Shown here one piece after another: positions 21,358-32,717 of a stretch of DNA of 64,000 nucleotides. This stretch comes from Dryomyza anilis (Eukaryota; Arthropoda; Insecta; Diptera; Dryomyzidae): positions 78,734,583 through 78,798,582 of the forward strand of contig OX638130.1 of assembly GCA_951804985.1 (NCBI GenBank). Reading direction: 5' to 3'. Every line of letters begins with the position of its first letter. Positions within the stretch are counted from its first letter, which is position 1. The notes beneath the pieces are model-generated. The model worked only from the letters and a program-made list of their open reading frames with translations. It ran no database searches and had not been told where the DNA came from. Both the position numbers and the translations under genes were made by a program.

Positions 21358-21894
21358 TGTTACGAAAATTCAGTCTACGGAAAACTGTTCTACGAGTTCG
21401 TATCGCTGGATTGTGTACAAAATAAAAACGCACTAATATTTGGTTTTAACTAGTATTATTTCAACTAGTATTAATTAACTTTATTTAAACAACAACATAA
21501 AGAATAATCACTTATATCAACTGCTGAATCTATACAATTAAGCTTAACAATGTTCACTCACGAGACGCACTAGTTCACTATCAAATCACAAGTGCTGTAC
21601 CTCAGATGCGGCTCCCTTATATACTGCATGCATCAGTTCGACACGTTTCGACAAGCTTCGACTTGTTTCGAGAACCTTCTACTCGTTTCGTGAATGACGC
21701 ATGCTATAGGCATCTCATTCGCACTAATGTGTTTTAATGCGCTGATCTTCCATCTCTTTCTCGCACACTGCCTCAGTGCGCTGAATGATCTTCCGTCTCT
21801 TTCTAACACATGCTTAGTACGATGAATTGTCTTGCGTCTCATTAATTATTGTTGATTGCTTGCACAGTGGGGCAAATTACGTCTTTTCGTAACA
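21358..21894 (-). repeat. 5' LTR of gypsy copy 2
   Basis: 537 bp with TGTTACGAAAA/TTTTCGTAACA ends. It retains the 21-bp block missing from both 3' LTRs. It differs from its own 3' LTR at many positions (gacgtaatttgcccc; gggagccgcatctgaggta; ttaagcttaattgtataga). TATA at 21617-21623, heat-shock-like motif at 21667-21680 (minus strand). Confidence 0.92.
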
Positions 21895-22089
21895 ATACGA
21901 ATCGCACAGTTTAAGCGAAATTGATATAATAAACGAGTTCATAATTGTTATGAATTGCGTTCATTGAGGTATTCATATTCATTTTTTGAGGCAAGGATGC
22001 GCAGCCTCTACGTGCAATTCAACCGAGCATAAAGGCGATACTGATAAATAATAAAACAGTCCACCAAAAGGAGCGTAGAAAATACAGAT
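21895..22089. repeat. Target repeat split by gypsy copy 2 (right part) and spacer
   Basis: Begins with the second ATAC, then gttcataattgttatgaattg and ttcattgaggtattcatatt, matching the 'gttcat' repeat style of 14905-15009. After about 21990 nothing is recognised. Confidence 0.4.
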
Positions 22090-22166
22090 GTTAGCCCCAG
22101 TCCAGGCTTGAACCGGGGACCTTTCGGCTCGCAGTCCAACGCACTAACCACTGAGCTACCCCGGCT
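22090..22166 (-). repeat. SINE family A, copy 3 (tRNA-like head only)
   Basis: On the minus strand: agccggggtagctcagtgg, ttagtgcgttggactgcgag, ccgaaaggtccccggttca, agcctggactggggctaac. This is the best-preserved head, with A box and B box. It is truncated just after the head. The anticodon arm does not form a good stem, so it is not called a tRNA gene. Confidence 0.75.
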
Positions 22167-22339
22167 ACTTTAAATAGATATTCTTATTTTACTGACGCGT
22201 CATGACGGGCAGTTATTATTTTCATTGATGGCAGATACAGTTCTTAGTTATTTTTATTCGCATGTCATTTCGTCCTTTGTTGTTCACAACTCCAAACAAT
22301 AAACAGCAGCAATAGGCAGCAACAGCAAGAGTAGATATA
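22167..22339. other. Spacer, nothing recognised
   Basis: No gene or repeat structure identified; contains a short CAGCAG/CAACAG-rich patch near 22300-22330. Confidence 0.3.
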
Positions 22340-22896
22340 ATATCGTCACCATCATGCCAAAGGGGCTAATGTGCAATTTTTGATATTTGCGTTTTATTTA
22401 CATTCGTTTTTTCGCCATAACTTTTTATTGGTAAAAGATAAAATAGTAATGTAAAGGCATTTATTTGTTTTCGAAGCATCTATCGATCGATATTTTGCCA
22501 AACATTTTATCCTGCATATAACAAATGGCAAATTAATGTTTGACAAATTAACAAATTAATGATGCAGATCGATAGATGATTTAAAAGCAAACAATTAATG
22601 TCTCTACATTACTATTTTATCTTGCGCTAATAAATAGTTATAGTATAAAAAAACAAAAATATTTGCGTTTTGATCAGGATATAGCCTTACAAAATCCGTA
22701 TTTATAATTCAGTAGGTTGTCCAAATCTAAAGATATTTTATATACGTTAAAATAATTGACGAATAAACCAAAACAACAGAAAAAATTGAAAAAATATAAA
22801 TTTTGTTTATTTTTAAAGCACTTCATACTTTAAAAATTGATTTTCCAACATTTTTAAAAATGCACATTCGCCCCTTTGGCATGACAGTGACGATAT
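22340..22896. mobile_element. MITE with about 35-bp terminal inverted repeats
   Basis: The left end atatcgtcaccatcatgcca, aaggggctaatgtgca is mirrored on the right (tgcacattcgcccctttggc, atgacagtgacgatat) with three or four mismatches. Internally, 22400-22500 and 22560-22660 are also inverted (taatgtaaaggcattta / catctatcgatcgata). The target duplication is unclear, and no coding capacity is seen. Confidence 0.7.
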
Positions 22897-22995
22897 GTAA
22901 GTAGTTAAAAAATAAATAAATTAAAATAATAAAAGTAATAGGTATAATAAAATAAAACCAAAAATAATAAAGGAAAATAAAATATATATATATAT

Positions 22996-23190
22996 TTTTT
23001 ATTTTTGAAAGCGTTCATCAATATTATGAACTTTTTCATTACAGTTTTATGAACGATTCATAAATTGGATGAATTTGGTCATTAGTTGAGTCGTAATAAA
23101 AAAAACATAAAATTTATGAACAATCATAAATAGTATGAACTTCTGTGCACAGAAAAAAATGTTGTTCATTAATAGAATGAACGCCGCACA
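22996..23190 (-). repeat. 'gttcat' MITE, copy
   Basis: On the minus strand it reads ggcgttcattctattaatga, ttcatccaatttatgaatcg, ttcataaaac and ttcataatattgatgaacgc. 27024-27213 carries the same words in the same order on the plus strand. Many short palindromes of the form ttcata..tatgaa occur. Confidence 0.6.
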
Positions 23191-23199
23191 GTGGTCAAA

Positions 23200-23845
23200 T
23201 TTAAAAAAAAGCTGGCCAAAATTCTAAAAAACGTCTATTTCTATTAAAAACAAGTAAACGTTGAATATGTAATTTAAATTCATGTGATCCGATATAAAAA
23301 TTGCAATGGTCTGACAATTTTTTTTTAGAAAAAAATCAAAATATTTTTTGTTTGGTCAAATATGAACATACGAAATATAAAAAATTCGTTTAATATGGGT
23401 AATATTAAGAGAAAGATGATAACGCAGATGAAGATGATAAAGAAGACATTGATGAAGAAAACCAAGAGTTTCAATAATTTTCCCTCCCTCCCTCTTACAT
23501 TCATTTCTATTTTATATTAAAAATACAATTTTTTAAATATAAAGTAATTTTTTTTTTTGCAAAAGCAATTATTTGCAAAATTTGAAAACTGATTTGAAAT
23601 GCTTCTACATTGGCAACAAAATTGCATTAAAAGTTGCGCTTAATAATAATATTGAAATCTATGATTTACGACGAGCATATTCAGCTTTTAATAATTAAAT
23701 GATGGAAAATTTAGAACGTCTTGCGGTACCATTGGATAGATTTTGTGTTTAATTAATTTTCAAATTAATATTTTGGATGTAATTTAATTTTAAGGTTAAT
23801 AATATGTAATGAATTTTATATTAAAACTATTTCTTTGCATTCCCT
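23200..23845. other. AT-rich stretch, nothing certain
   Basis: One short frame near 23410-23476 is Asp/Glu-rich (DDNADEDDKEDIDEENQEFQ and stop). It could be the end of a decayed coding region, but it has no supporting context. The rest is low-complexity. Confidence 0.3.
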
Positions 23846-24250
23846 TTGAATATTATTTGTATGTCTCTTGACAGTAACCTTGGCTCCTTAGTAAGCGACA
23901 ATAACTTATTATCATCAACTTTGCCTCAGCAAACGGGTTATGTAAATTTTGGCCACACAAATGTCCGAAGTATAAAGCCCTCTTTCCGTGCATCAAAATT
24001 TGATGAGATTAAATGCTCTCTGGGTGGCTGCTTGCTGCATATTGTAGGCATTTTCGTGAAATGGTTAAAGCCACATATTACAAATATGGCCGTTCAAATA
24101 CCAGGTTATTATATTCATCGGAGGCGATGGAGTTGAAATGAATATTAGTGATAAATTAAATCTAGAGTTGTTCATACATTTAGTAATTCTAGTTGTGAAG
24201 CAATCTTTGTTGAGATTGTGAGGACACAAATTTGTATACCTCAAATTTGA
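23846..24250 (+). pseudogene. LINE 2: endonuclease N-terminus
   Basis: The frame from 23846 contains TGYVNFGHTNVRSIKPSFR, KFDEIKCSLGGCLLHIVGI, WLKPHITNMAVQIPGY. This is the start of an apurinic-type endonuclease (N in NVRSI, E lost in the VGI(S/E)TWL block). It breaks by frameshift after IHRR and resumes SCEAIFVEIVRTQICIPQI. It is clearly a different family from LINE 1. Confidence 0.75.
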
Positions 24251-25024
24251 TCCCACAATGCTTTTTAAATATATTTTTATTCATTTAAATACATAAACTA
24301 ATTATATATTTTATATATTGCTAATATATTAAACAGAAAAATACACTAATAATGCAATTCCACCACAAGCAGCAGCAAGGGCACTACGCACATGAAAACA
24401 AGCAACAACAGGAATACAAGCAACAACTATGTTACGCATAGGCTGTAAAACAACAACATTAAAGCGGGCAACAACTGCATAGACTACACAACAACAAAGC
24501 ACACTGCGATTGACACAAGAAATTGTATAAAAGGAGACACAATTGCAGCAGTCAGGGAGTTCGAAGCCGGCGATGACCTCGTAGTGATCGAACTAGTAGT
24601 TGTAGTGGGGAGAGTCATAAACTCTCCCAGTAGAAATTAGTTAACCGGGCGGAGGTATAAACTCCCCAGTAGAAAGTTGTGGGCAGAGGCATAAACTCTC
24701 CTAGTAGAAATTAGTTAACCGGGCGGAGGTATAAACTCCCCAGTAGAAAGTTGTGGGCAGAGGCATAAACTCTCCCAGTAGAAATTAGTTAACCGGGCGG
24801 AGGCATAAACTCCCCAGTAGAAAATAAGTTATATAAGGTTATTAATAATAAATAATTAGATGATAATTTCTTTTAATAGATATATATATATTTAAACACA
24901 CTGAAGGGAAATAAAGAACACTGAATTAACTAAACCTGAAAACAAACCAACTCTTCTTATTTATTTTTGTAACGAATCCTGGACACAACCGACGAGCATA
25001 GCCCGGCTCTGAAACTTCGTTACA
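24251..25024 (+). repeat. Probable solo LTR with 74-bp tandem repeats
   Basis: A block starting tgttacgcatagg at 24430 and ending aacttcgttaca at 25024 has LTR-like TG...CA ends. It contains tataaaaggagac near 24525 (TATA-like) and aataaagaacac near 24910 (poly(A)-like). Three tandem units of 74 bp start at about 24622, 24696 and 24770, each made of two half-units, ataaactctcccagtagaaa and ataaactccccagtagaaa. The block separates two parts of the LINE 2 endonuclease. The left boundary and target duplication are not certain; the sequence 24251-24429 is AT-rich and CAGCAA-rich. Confidence 0.55.
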
Positions 25025-25742
25025 AGATTGATACCCCCAACACAAAAATACATGTTAGTGTCATATATTTGCCACACGGTGATATCTATAGTTTCGAGGA
25101 TTTACTTGTAGACATTTGTTGTAGGTATGATGACGTAATTATTATTGGTGATTTTAATTCTAACATGTTTGACACTAGTAAAGCAAACCATATTCGTGAA
25201 CTATGTGATCATGTAAAGCTAACATATGTACATAATTCGTTACCGACTCATTTAGACGTTTGTACCAGCTCACTATCTCTTATTGATTATTTTTTTGTTA
25301 GCAATATTGATAAACTTTGTTATTCCAACCAATTTCAATGTCCTGCTATATCTCATCATGCATTCATTTACATATGTAAGTATTTAGTTCCTGAGGTTGT
25401 TGAAAAAGTTGTGGAATTTCGTTCTTTTATAAAATACATTATAATTTAATACAAGCAAAAATATTGGAATCAAATTTTGAAAAAATTTTTGAAACAAAGG
25501 ATGTTGATATCCAATTGAATGTTATAAATTGTAATCTAAAAAGGTAGATCTATTGTCTACCTGTGGTTCGTAGAGTTGTAAAAAGAAGCTTTGAAAATAA
25601 TATGACTAATTGTATTGAGGTTAAAAATGGTAAGAATATGAGAAACCCAGCATACACGGCATACCTTGAAAACATATGCGATGTAACGTGGTAGGTATAT
25701 TGTATGCACAGAAATAAAGTTAAATCAACTATCAGAAAACTT
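25025..25742 (+). pseudogene. LINE 2: endonuclease C-terminus and linker
   Basis: The frame reads VIYLPHGDIYSFEDLLVDIC, then DVIIIGDFNSNMFD (catalytic GDFN), SLSLIDYFFVSN, and SHHAF where SDHA is usual. It continues as linker text with a frameshift, with IYCLPVVRRVVKRSFEN-like words near 25550. It is broken at 25743 by repeat A. Confidence 0.78.
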
Positions 25743-26486
25743 AACCAGTTGGGAAGGTTAGATCACATGGGAAATTTTAAAGTAGGTGTAATTATGATAG
25801 TTCGGATTATCAAAATTATAGTCGGTCTAAGCCGACTATAAATACCCTACACATATGTGTGGTTACCATTCAAAGTGATATATAGGTCACCAGGGTATAC
25901 GAATCCTGAAAATAACTACAAACATTCAATCGCTGAAGAATTTCCATTCATTTGATACCCATATTTACATATGGGTAGGTGTACCGAATATCGATTTCTT
26001 TTTTGGTGAACCACAAGTCTTTTCGCCGGAAAACATTATTATCATGTATTTGAGCATGATGTCAATACATATTTGACCAAAAAAGTTTACCTAAGCACGT
26101 ATACAGTAAAATTGATCTGTATATGTAAATTTTATATGAGGTATTTGAACATAAGTGGTCGGATCATAGGTCACAATGGATCGATCTCGCCAATTTTTTC
26201 GCACATACAGCGTAGGTATATTAGTAATCTAAGTTATAAGTTTCATTTATCTAGCTCTTCAATTTTAAGTCAGTCTTAGGGATTTCAACAGACAGACAGA
26301 CAGACGGACAGACAGACAGACAGACGGACAGACAGACGGACAGACGGACATCGCTAAATCGACTCAGGAGGTCATGCTGATCAAGAATATATATACTTTT
26401 CCATACCGGAGATGCTTCCTTCTGGGTGTTACAAACGGCGTACCAAACTGAATATACCCTTTCACTCTTAGTGTAGGGTATAAAAA
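25743..26486 (+). repeat. Interspersed repeat family A, copy 2 (full length)
   Basis: It runs from aaccagttgggaaggttag to agtgtagggtataaaaa, collinear with copy 1. The palindrome TATAGTCGG...CCGACTATA is near 25818-25841 and the (cagacagacgga)n tract at 26288-26350. It lies inside LINE 2, giving two clean junctions. Confidence 0.8.
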
Positions 26487-27023
26487 ATGAAAATTGGGTG
26501 TAGTAAATTTAATACTAGATGTAATAGTGAAATTTGAAGAAATCTCAGTAACAGTGGTTGTTGTGACACAACGGATATGTGTGCTGATGTTGACCTTAAT
26601 AATCTAATGATTTTTTTTGTTGCTTCTCAGTCAGTTTCTTATATTCCAACACCAGATCTAAATTGTTCTGATATTGTTTCTGACACTTTTTCTTTTATGA
26701 ACATAAGCGCAGATGATATTTATTTGAATTAAATTAAATTTAACGTTGTTGGTTTTGATAAAATGCGAATAAAATTTATTAAAATTATTTATTTTTATAT
26801 TGAAAATTATTTGTTACATTTTTTTAACACTATAATAACAACATCTCATTTCCCACTATCGTGGAAGGTGGCTAAAATTGTGCCTATAAAAACGAAAGGG
26901 ATATCGAATGATCTAGATAACTTTCGTCAAATAAGAATTTTTTTGAATGATTTTATCATTGACTGAAAAGATCAGAGAAAACACAAATAATAATAAAATT
27001 GTCTGTTGTTGTATCTCTACACA
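26487..27023 (+). pseudogene. LINE 2: start of reverse transcriptase
   Basis: Text resembling the RT lead-in: SFMNISADDIYLN, then FIKIIYFYIENYLLHFFNTI, TTSHFPLSWKVAKIVPIKTK, NDLDNFRQIRIF (usually NYRPISIL). It stops about where RT motif 1 would continue. The fingers and the DxxxAFD motif are missing. Confidence 0.7.
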
Positions 27024-27213
27024 GAAAAAAAGTTCATTCTATTTATGAATTTGTTCATCAATTTTATGAATTTTTCATTATTACTCAACCAATGACCAAA
27101 TTCATCCAATTTATGAATCGTTCATAAAACCGTACTGAATAAGTTCATAATATTAATGAATGCTTTCATAATAATTATAAAAGAATTCATGATATTTATG
27201 AACTCAGAATAAA
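27024..27213 (+). repeat. 'gttcat' MITE inside LINE 2
   Basis: Starts cacagaaaaaaagttcattc and carries ttcatccaatttatgaatcg and ttcataatattaatgaatgc. Same family as 22996-23190. No clear target duplication. Confidence 0.55.
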
Positions 27214-28170
27214 CCACAATATCTTATTTTAAAAACTTATCACATTCTTCAACAATTCTAGCGATGCTTGCAAACTTATTCTTTCATTTTTGTCTAATCG
27301 CAGTCAGTATGTATACTGCAGTGACAGTGGTTCCCATTTGCGAAATTGTGTTAGTGGAGTTCGACAAGGATCGGTCTTAGGGCCACTTTTGTTCATGATG
27401 TATATCAATGATTTTATTGAAGCCATACATATTGACCCCTCCAATATTTTTTTTTTGCTGATGATATAAATTTGCTGTTTGGCTCGGATAGAGATTCTGA
27501 AGATGTTCTATTAGCTAAGCTTAGGTTTTGCTTATGTAATGCTGTAAGTTGGATGACGACTAATGAGCTGGTTGCTAACCACGTATTGCTCATTCTTTGT
27601 TATTGTCGAACATTGAAGTATACACTTGAAGTATACACTGGCTCAACAAAAGGTATAATTAAAAACATATTGCTTATCGTCAATCGTATATTGAGGTATG
27701 TCTATCAGTTGCGTTTACATGATCATACAAGTGAATACCAATACCAGTTTTTGAGTTGTACCTTTAGAAATTATATTCAAATTAGGCTATTGTCTCTATT
27801 CTATAAAGTAGTACTAAACAAGACTCCTAAATGCTTATATGATTTGTTTAAATTTTCGCATTCCAGTAGATCTACTCAAATTATTGTACCTCGTATTTCT
27901 AACTGTATTTTTTTGAGCGGTCATTCCTGGTGAAAGTTTCCCGTGTATGGAACCCTCATCCTCAGGAAGGCAAACTGTTCTCTCATTCGCCCTATAATTA
28001 CAAAAAGTATCTTTCGTGTTGATTCATTTATATATTTAGCTTACATATTTTAAGGAGTTTTAAATATATATTCTTTATTTCTTAGAGATTGCAATGATTT
28101 ATAGGATTAGATTTAAGGTATAGTTAAGATATTTCTTACTCACATGAATACATATGAATATAAAAAAGAG
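27214..28170 (+). pseudogene. LINE 2: RT catalytic region, C-terminus and 3' UTR
   Basis: Text reads LILSFLSNRSQYVYC, then VSGVRQGSVLGPLLFMMYIN, then FADDINLLFGSDRDSED (catalytic box near 27455). The C-terminal part has IRLLSLFYKVVLNKTPKCLY, DLFKFSHSSRSTQIIVPRIS and the RVWN-like end. A central portion between FADD and this part is shortened. Non-coding sequence from about 28020 to 28170 is the probable 3' UTR. Confidence 0.78.
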
Positions 28171-29037
28171 CATAGAAAATACAACACAAAATAGTATAGG
28201 TATGGTATTTGAGTATTTGTATAACTGCCAGTATTGCCTCCACAGTTTATGCATTTAGTTCAAAATTTAGCTCAATTTTTTTAAAAAAACTCAAAATATT
28301 TTTTTTTTTGATATATAGTTTTTAATATTTGAGTCATTCCATATCAAATCAACCGAGTCATTGGCAGCACCATTTCAGAATTTGATTATATTTTAAAGTA
28401 TAGTAAGACAACATAAAACTAAGATATTGGCCAAATTTCAGCATCCAGATGGTGTGGTTTCAGAGATTTGGTGGTTTAAAATTTGAAATACCTGTATAAA
28501 AATCACAGTCTCATTTTAAAGATAATAAAATTGCCAAAAAGATGTCTTACAATATCCCTACCATGTTGCTTTAATAGTTGTCAGTTATATACAAAGTATA
28601 TTTCAAAAAGATATATCTCAAAAAGCAACCTTTTTAAATTGTTTAAATTAATATATGTTCAAGGTTGACTTTTTATCTATTTTTTAAGATTTGAACTAGA
28701 GTGGTAAAATCACACGTTCGGAAGTTATGTATAAAAATGTTGTAGAATGTTGAAAATTTTGTATGATAAATTTATTTTTTTAATGAATCGAAGTTTTAAT
28801 TTGCGATACGCAATATTCATTTTTCTTAATGTGAAAGTAAAAAAAAAACTTCAGTCTTTACCGTTGTTGGCCGTCTTCTAAAATGGCGCAGACAATAGCG
28901 TTAGTATCAGTTAATGATATTGTTACTTGTATATCGGCCATTCCACGTAAAACCAGGTACTTTTGAAATTTAATATTTTGATTTCGTTGAAACTTTGTAG
29001 TCGTGTTTCATGTTTTATAAATACATTTTTTTTTGGT
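28171..29037. other. AT-rich stretch, nothing recognised
   Basis: It includes gagtcattccatatcaaatc at 28330 and a patch with atggcgcagac near 28880. No frame with recognisable motifs was found. It may be one older repeat continuing after 30113. Confidence 0.3.
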
Positions 29038-29045
29038 AGTTGTAC

Positions 29046-30104
29046 TAGAGATGGGCACGTGATTGAGTTTTGATCCACTCTCACTCACGCTCACGAAAGT
29101 TTTTTTTTAATCACACTCACTTTTTTTTGCTCTACTCACACTCACTCACAATCACGTGAGTAAAATTAAGATTCAATTTGAATCACGCGTGATTTACGTG
29201 AATCACGCTGAATCACGCTTTTTTCAGAATGCATAAAAATACATATTTCATTTATATATGTTGGTGAGATTGGTCGACCGAGCGTGGCACCTCTAATACA
29301 ACCTACATCTTTAAAGCGCAATAATTATGTTAGAGAGTTTGATAAAATATATCGTAATTTTTAACGCAGATGGAAATGTGAAAGACCTTCGATGTGATGT
29401 TCATATAAAAACCAAAAAATTGCCTTGAAGAAATGATCTCTGGAAAAAAGTATCAATAAAAGACCGGGGTAGAATTTACCAGGGATAAATTGACTTTGCA
29501 AACAACCATTTTTGAACCGATTTTTTTGGTTTCTACATTTATAACTCGAATAAAAACTGGATTCACACGAATCTCTGGAACAAACTAAACTTAATAAACA
29601 ATAGGAAGTCATGTATAGTTGAAATAGGAAATTCAACTTTTTACAAAAATGGATATATCGACAAAAAAAAATGCGTGCTATGTCCATGTCTATGAACGGT
29701 CGTATGAAACCAAGCTAAAACTATGACATGACCCCACAAAAATTGACTAGCCCATATTAAGTACGGCCGGTTTGCAGGGGTTAGATCAATTGTTGACTGA
29801 AATCTTGCAACTTATTCTGAATTGATGAAGGGCTTCTGTATAGTGGGTAGCCGCCTTCCCAAAGCCATCTGAGTTCAAGGGGTGGCCCTACTTGTTCTGT
29901 AGTTCAGCAAAAATATAGAAAAATCGAAAAAATTAAAAGTGAGATTTTTTATTTATGAATTATTCGACTCACTCACGAAAAAATTTTACTCACGCACGCA
30001 CACACACTGATCTACTCACACTCACTCACAATCACGTGAGCAAAATTAGGATTCTATCACAATTCACGTGAATCACGCTGAATCACGCTCACATGCCCAT
30101 CTCT
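29046..30104. mobile_element. hAT-like element with tcacg-rich subterminal repeats
   Basis: 1059 bp flanked by the 8-bp duplication AGTTGTAC (29038-29045 and 30105-30112). Termini TAGAGATGGGCA / TGCCCATCTCTA. The subterminal regions hold many copies of aatcacg and ctcactcaca. The block ctcactcacaatcacgtgag occurs on both sides in the same orientation, so the arms are partly direct rather than inverted. The interior frame at 29361-29687 (-) has no transposase motif. Confidence 0.8.
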
Positions 30105-30112
30105 AGTTGTAC

Positions 30113-31595
30113 CCCTTAAAAAATCGTCGAAATTCAACATCTTGCATTCAGTTAAATTACTGTAGCAGGTGAACCATAAGTTCAATAGCGAAAACTCATT
30201 TGAAAAGGTATGAAATGATCTTTCTAATGGTTTACTCGTTTTTAAAACATCTAATACAAACATAATAAGAAATGATGGTCCGAAAGTTTTATGTGTGTGC
30301 TAACTCACTTTTACGCCAGTTTAAAAGTGATTCCTCTCAAAACAGTTTTTTTATGTAAAATAACATATTTTTCATGAAAAACATCAGATGTTTATTTTTA
30401 CGGTCGTATTAGTTTTTTTTTATTTAAAAAAAAATGATAAAATTAACTACGATAAATGTAACAAATTTACTACTTCGAAATCAGATTTCTTAGAGTGTAG
30501 ATTTCCATAACTGAGAGTCGAAGTCACAATTTCCATTAAAATAATATTTCAAGTTTGTCCAATTGAATATTTTATGAACAATAAACAAGGGGAAATGTCC
30601 GTAGGTTGAACATAGTTTTGTATTTTGTCTATAACATTTTGTGTGCAAACAAGTTTGTGGAATAATATATACCAATTTAAAGTGCATTTAATGGGCTATC
30701 TTTTATAGAAGAAACTTTTATGGTTACATAAAAATTTTAAAAATACAGCCTCATTTCTGAAGAACAAAAAAAATACAAAAAAAAAATGATTTAAACACCT
30801 TTCAAAGAAGACTGAAAATGAATAATTTTATTTATATTATCGTTTTTTAACCAATCTGTATAATTTTTCATTTAATAGAACTTTGCAAAATCATGAACTA
30901 GTGATGATTATTCGTTTTATACGTTAATATGAACCGAAAACCCTAAATTGAAAAATCATTCAAAATTAACTCACACTCTATATTAAAAAAAAATCACTTT
31001 TAAACATGCGTTTGAGCAATTATATGCTAGGAAAATCTTTGTGAGTGAGAAAATGGGTGGCCCAACCTACGTACCTTGATTGACCCAACCTTCGTTTTTA
31101 TCAAATTTTGAGAAAAATACTACATATTTTTTCTTCATCAAATTTTAATAGAAAACTTGTTTACATTATAAAAAGGTATTCGTGAACGACATTTTAATGC
31201 ATTTTATAATGTAAATTGATCACCTAATCATCACTTGAAAAAGTCAACAAAAAACATTTTTTTGAGTAAATTTTAGTATTCATCTGGATCAGTAATAAGC
31301 TACAGGCAATTTCACTTCAAAGTTTCGAGAAAAGTTGGAGTGCAATGTTACTTGAGATGTACCATTAAAACTTTAAGATCACCAGTGTAAAAAAACAAAA
31401 AAATAGCGGTGGCCCAGCCTAGGGACCGGCACGGACCTTTCCACTACATGTCACTTTGACATTTTCGACATGAACTTATGCTATTTTTTAAGAGTTTTGA
31501 ATAATCAATAACGATGTTGACATATTTATAAAATAATTTGAAATATAAATGTATAATATTGGATATAAAAAAGCTCAAAAATAAATCGAAAAAGT
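30113..31595. other. AT-rich stretch, nothing recognised
   Basis: Long AT-rich sequence with no coding or RNA signature. The phrase ggtggcccaacc / ggtggcccagcc recurs at about 31052 and 31408, hinting at an internal repeat. Confidence 0.3.
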
Positions 31596-31599
31596 GTTT

Positions 31600-31814
31600 T
31601 CTGGAGTGGTACAAAAGCCATGGAGTGGAACCCGATGGGAGGTGGTGTGAAAAATCTCGGGTGACTAAGAGAAATATGGAGAAGATCAGTCGAAAGTGAA
31701 GCATAGAAACTCGGAACAAGTTGGAGCGAATTAAAGGCAATTGCCAAAAACCGTACACGATGTCGTGTAGGCGTAGGTGATGCCCTATTTCCCGCTAGGG
31801 ATTTAAGGAACTGA
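31600..31814 (+). pseudogene. LINE fragment: C-terminal end of RT protein
   Basis: On the plus strand one frame reads REIWRRSVESEA, stop, KLGTSWSELKAIAKNRTRCR, VGVGDALFPARD and a stop near 31814. The pattern WRR-(x)-LG-xxW-xELK-xxAxNRxRWR-xxxxAL is the well-known C-terminal tail of many RT proteins of non-LTR elements. Only the tail survives. Frames on the opposite strand are shadows. Confidence 0.65.
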
Positions 31815-32429
31815 AGAAGTAGAGAGACAAAACAAATCAGCTTCTGACAAATACAAACCGAGACGAACTCATAAGCAAAATTCATGAAGGCATTAAGCAT
31901 TTTATAATTTATTGCTCCACCTTTAGACCTATATTCTATACATAATGTCAAAACATATGTAAAAAAAACATATACAAAAATTTAATTTATTTTTCATTAT
32001 TATGACTATTTTTTTATTGTGTGGGTATAGTGTTGAATAAAAGAATTATAATGTTTCAATGTTAATTCAAGAATGTTTCTATCTTGAATCAAAGTTGAAA
32101 CCACTTTAATTCAAAAATGTTCCATCTTAAATTAATATTTCAACATTTTGATATAGTATTAAACAAAGTTAACACAAACATAACAAACTTTGAATTAAAA
32201 AAATGCAGCAAGTTTCCATTTCAATCTTAAATGATCGTTATTCGTAGGTGAATTAAAAATTATCAACGTTACTCGACTTTCATGACGGCTTTTGCTTGAT
32301 TTAAGTTTGTTTTGGTTGATTTTACAACTTTTTCCCTGAGTTTAGAGCCAATTTGACAAAACCTTTTCCATATTCGGAATCAGCGCAACAAATATATCTA
32401 AAATTTGCTGCTAATTTTATTGTACCATT
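31815..32429. other. AT-rich stretch, nothing recognised
   Basis: Its first part may be the 3' UTR of the LINE fragment. 32030-32330 is rich in ttcaa/ttgaa words without a clear unit. Confidence 0.3.
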
Positions 32430-32600
32430 CCAGCAGGAAATGACATCATTGACGACAAGGTCATCAGTGACGAATCGAGGACATTAGAAATTTTGTCATT
32501 CATAAAGGACATGTCATATATACATATATCAAGGACATTGTGAAAATCCGTCATTGATGAAATGTTATTGATGACGTCATTGATGAAAATAATCATACAT
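32430..32600. repeat. Repeat rich in tgatgacgtcatt, copy 1
   Basis: It contains attccagcaggaaatgacat, tcatcagtgacgaatc and gatgacgtcattgatga. The region 52128-52560 opens with the similar attccagtgggaaatgtcat and is rich in the same gtcattgatga words. Confidence 0.45.
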
Positions 32601-32717
32601 TCTCTGCCATATTATTCATAGGCCAATTTGAGGTGCCAATTTTTATAAAAGCGGGATAATAAGCAGTAGTAATGTTGATAGATGAAGGCCGTTAGTAAAG
32701 TACGTTATTGACATTAG

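Larger units (their letters stand above)
15010..21894 (-). mobile_element. Ty3/gypsy LTR retrotransposon, copy 2 (defective, inverted)
   Basis: 6.9 kb on the minus strand: 5' LTR 21358-21894, 3' LTR 15010-15533, flanked by a perfect 4-bp target duplication ATAC (15006-15009 and 21895-21898). It is the same family as copy 1 and lies head to head with it, 7.3 kb apart. It holds a 1.4 kb foldback insertion at 16902-18299. It lacks the start of RT but retains the YLDD block. Gag carries an early stop. Confidence 0.95.

Noticed and set aside
22090..22166. Possible functional tRNA gene
   Set aside because: A and B boxes are good, but the anticodon stem does not pair, and the same head recurs attached to a SINE body.
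23410..23480. Acidic C-terminal tail of a host protein
   Set aside because: Only about 20 codons, no upstream coding text in frame, and simple GAT/GAA repetition explains it.
29361..29687. 108-codon minus-strand frame inside the hAT-like element, possible transposase
   Set aside because: No hAT dimerisation motif, zinc finger or catalytic residues; composition is that of random AT-rich DNA.
31526..31951. 141-codon minus-strand frame
   Set aside because: Shadow of the plus-strand LINE C-terminal remnant, whose conserved residues are on the other strand.
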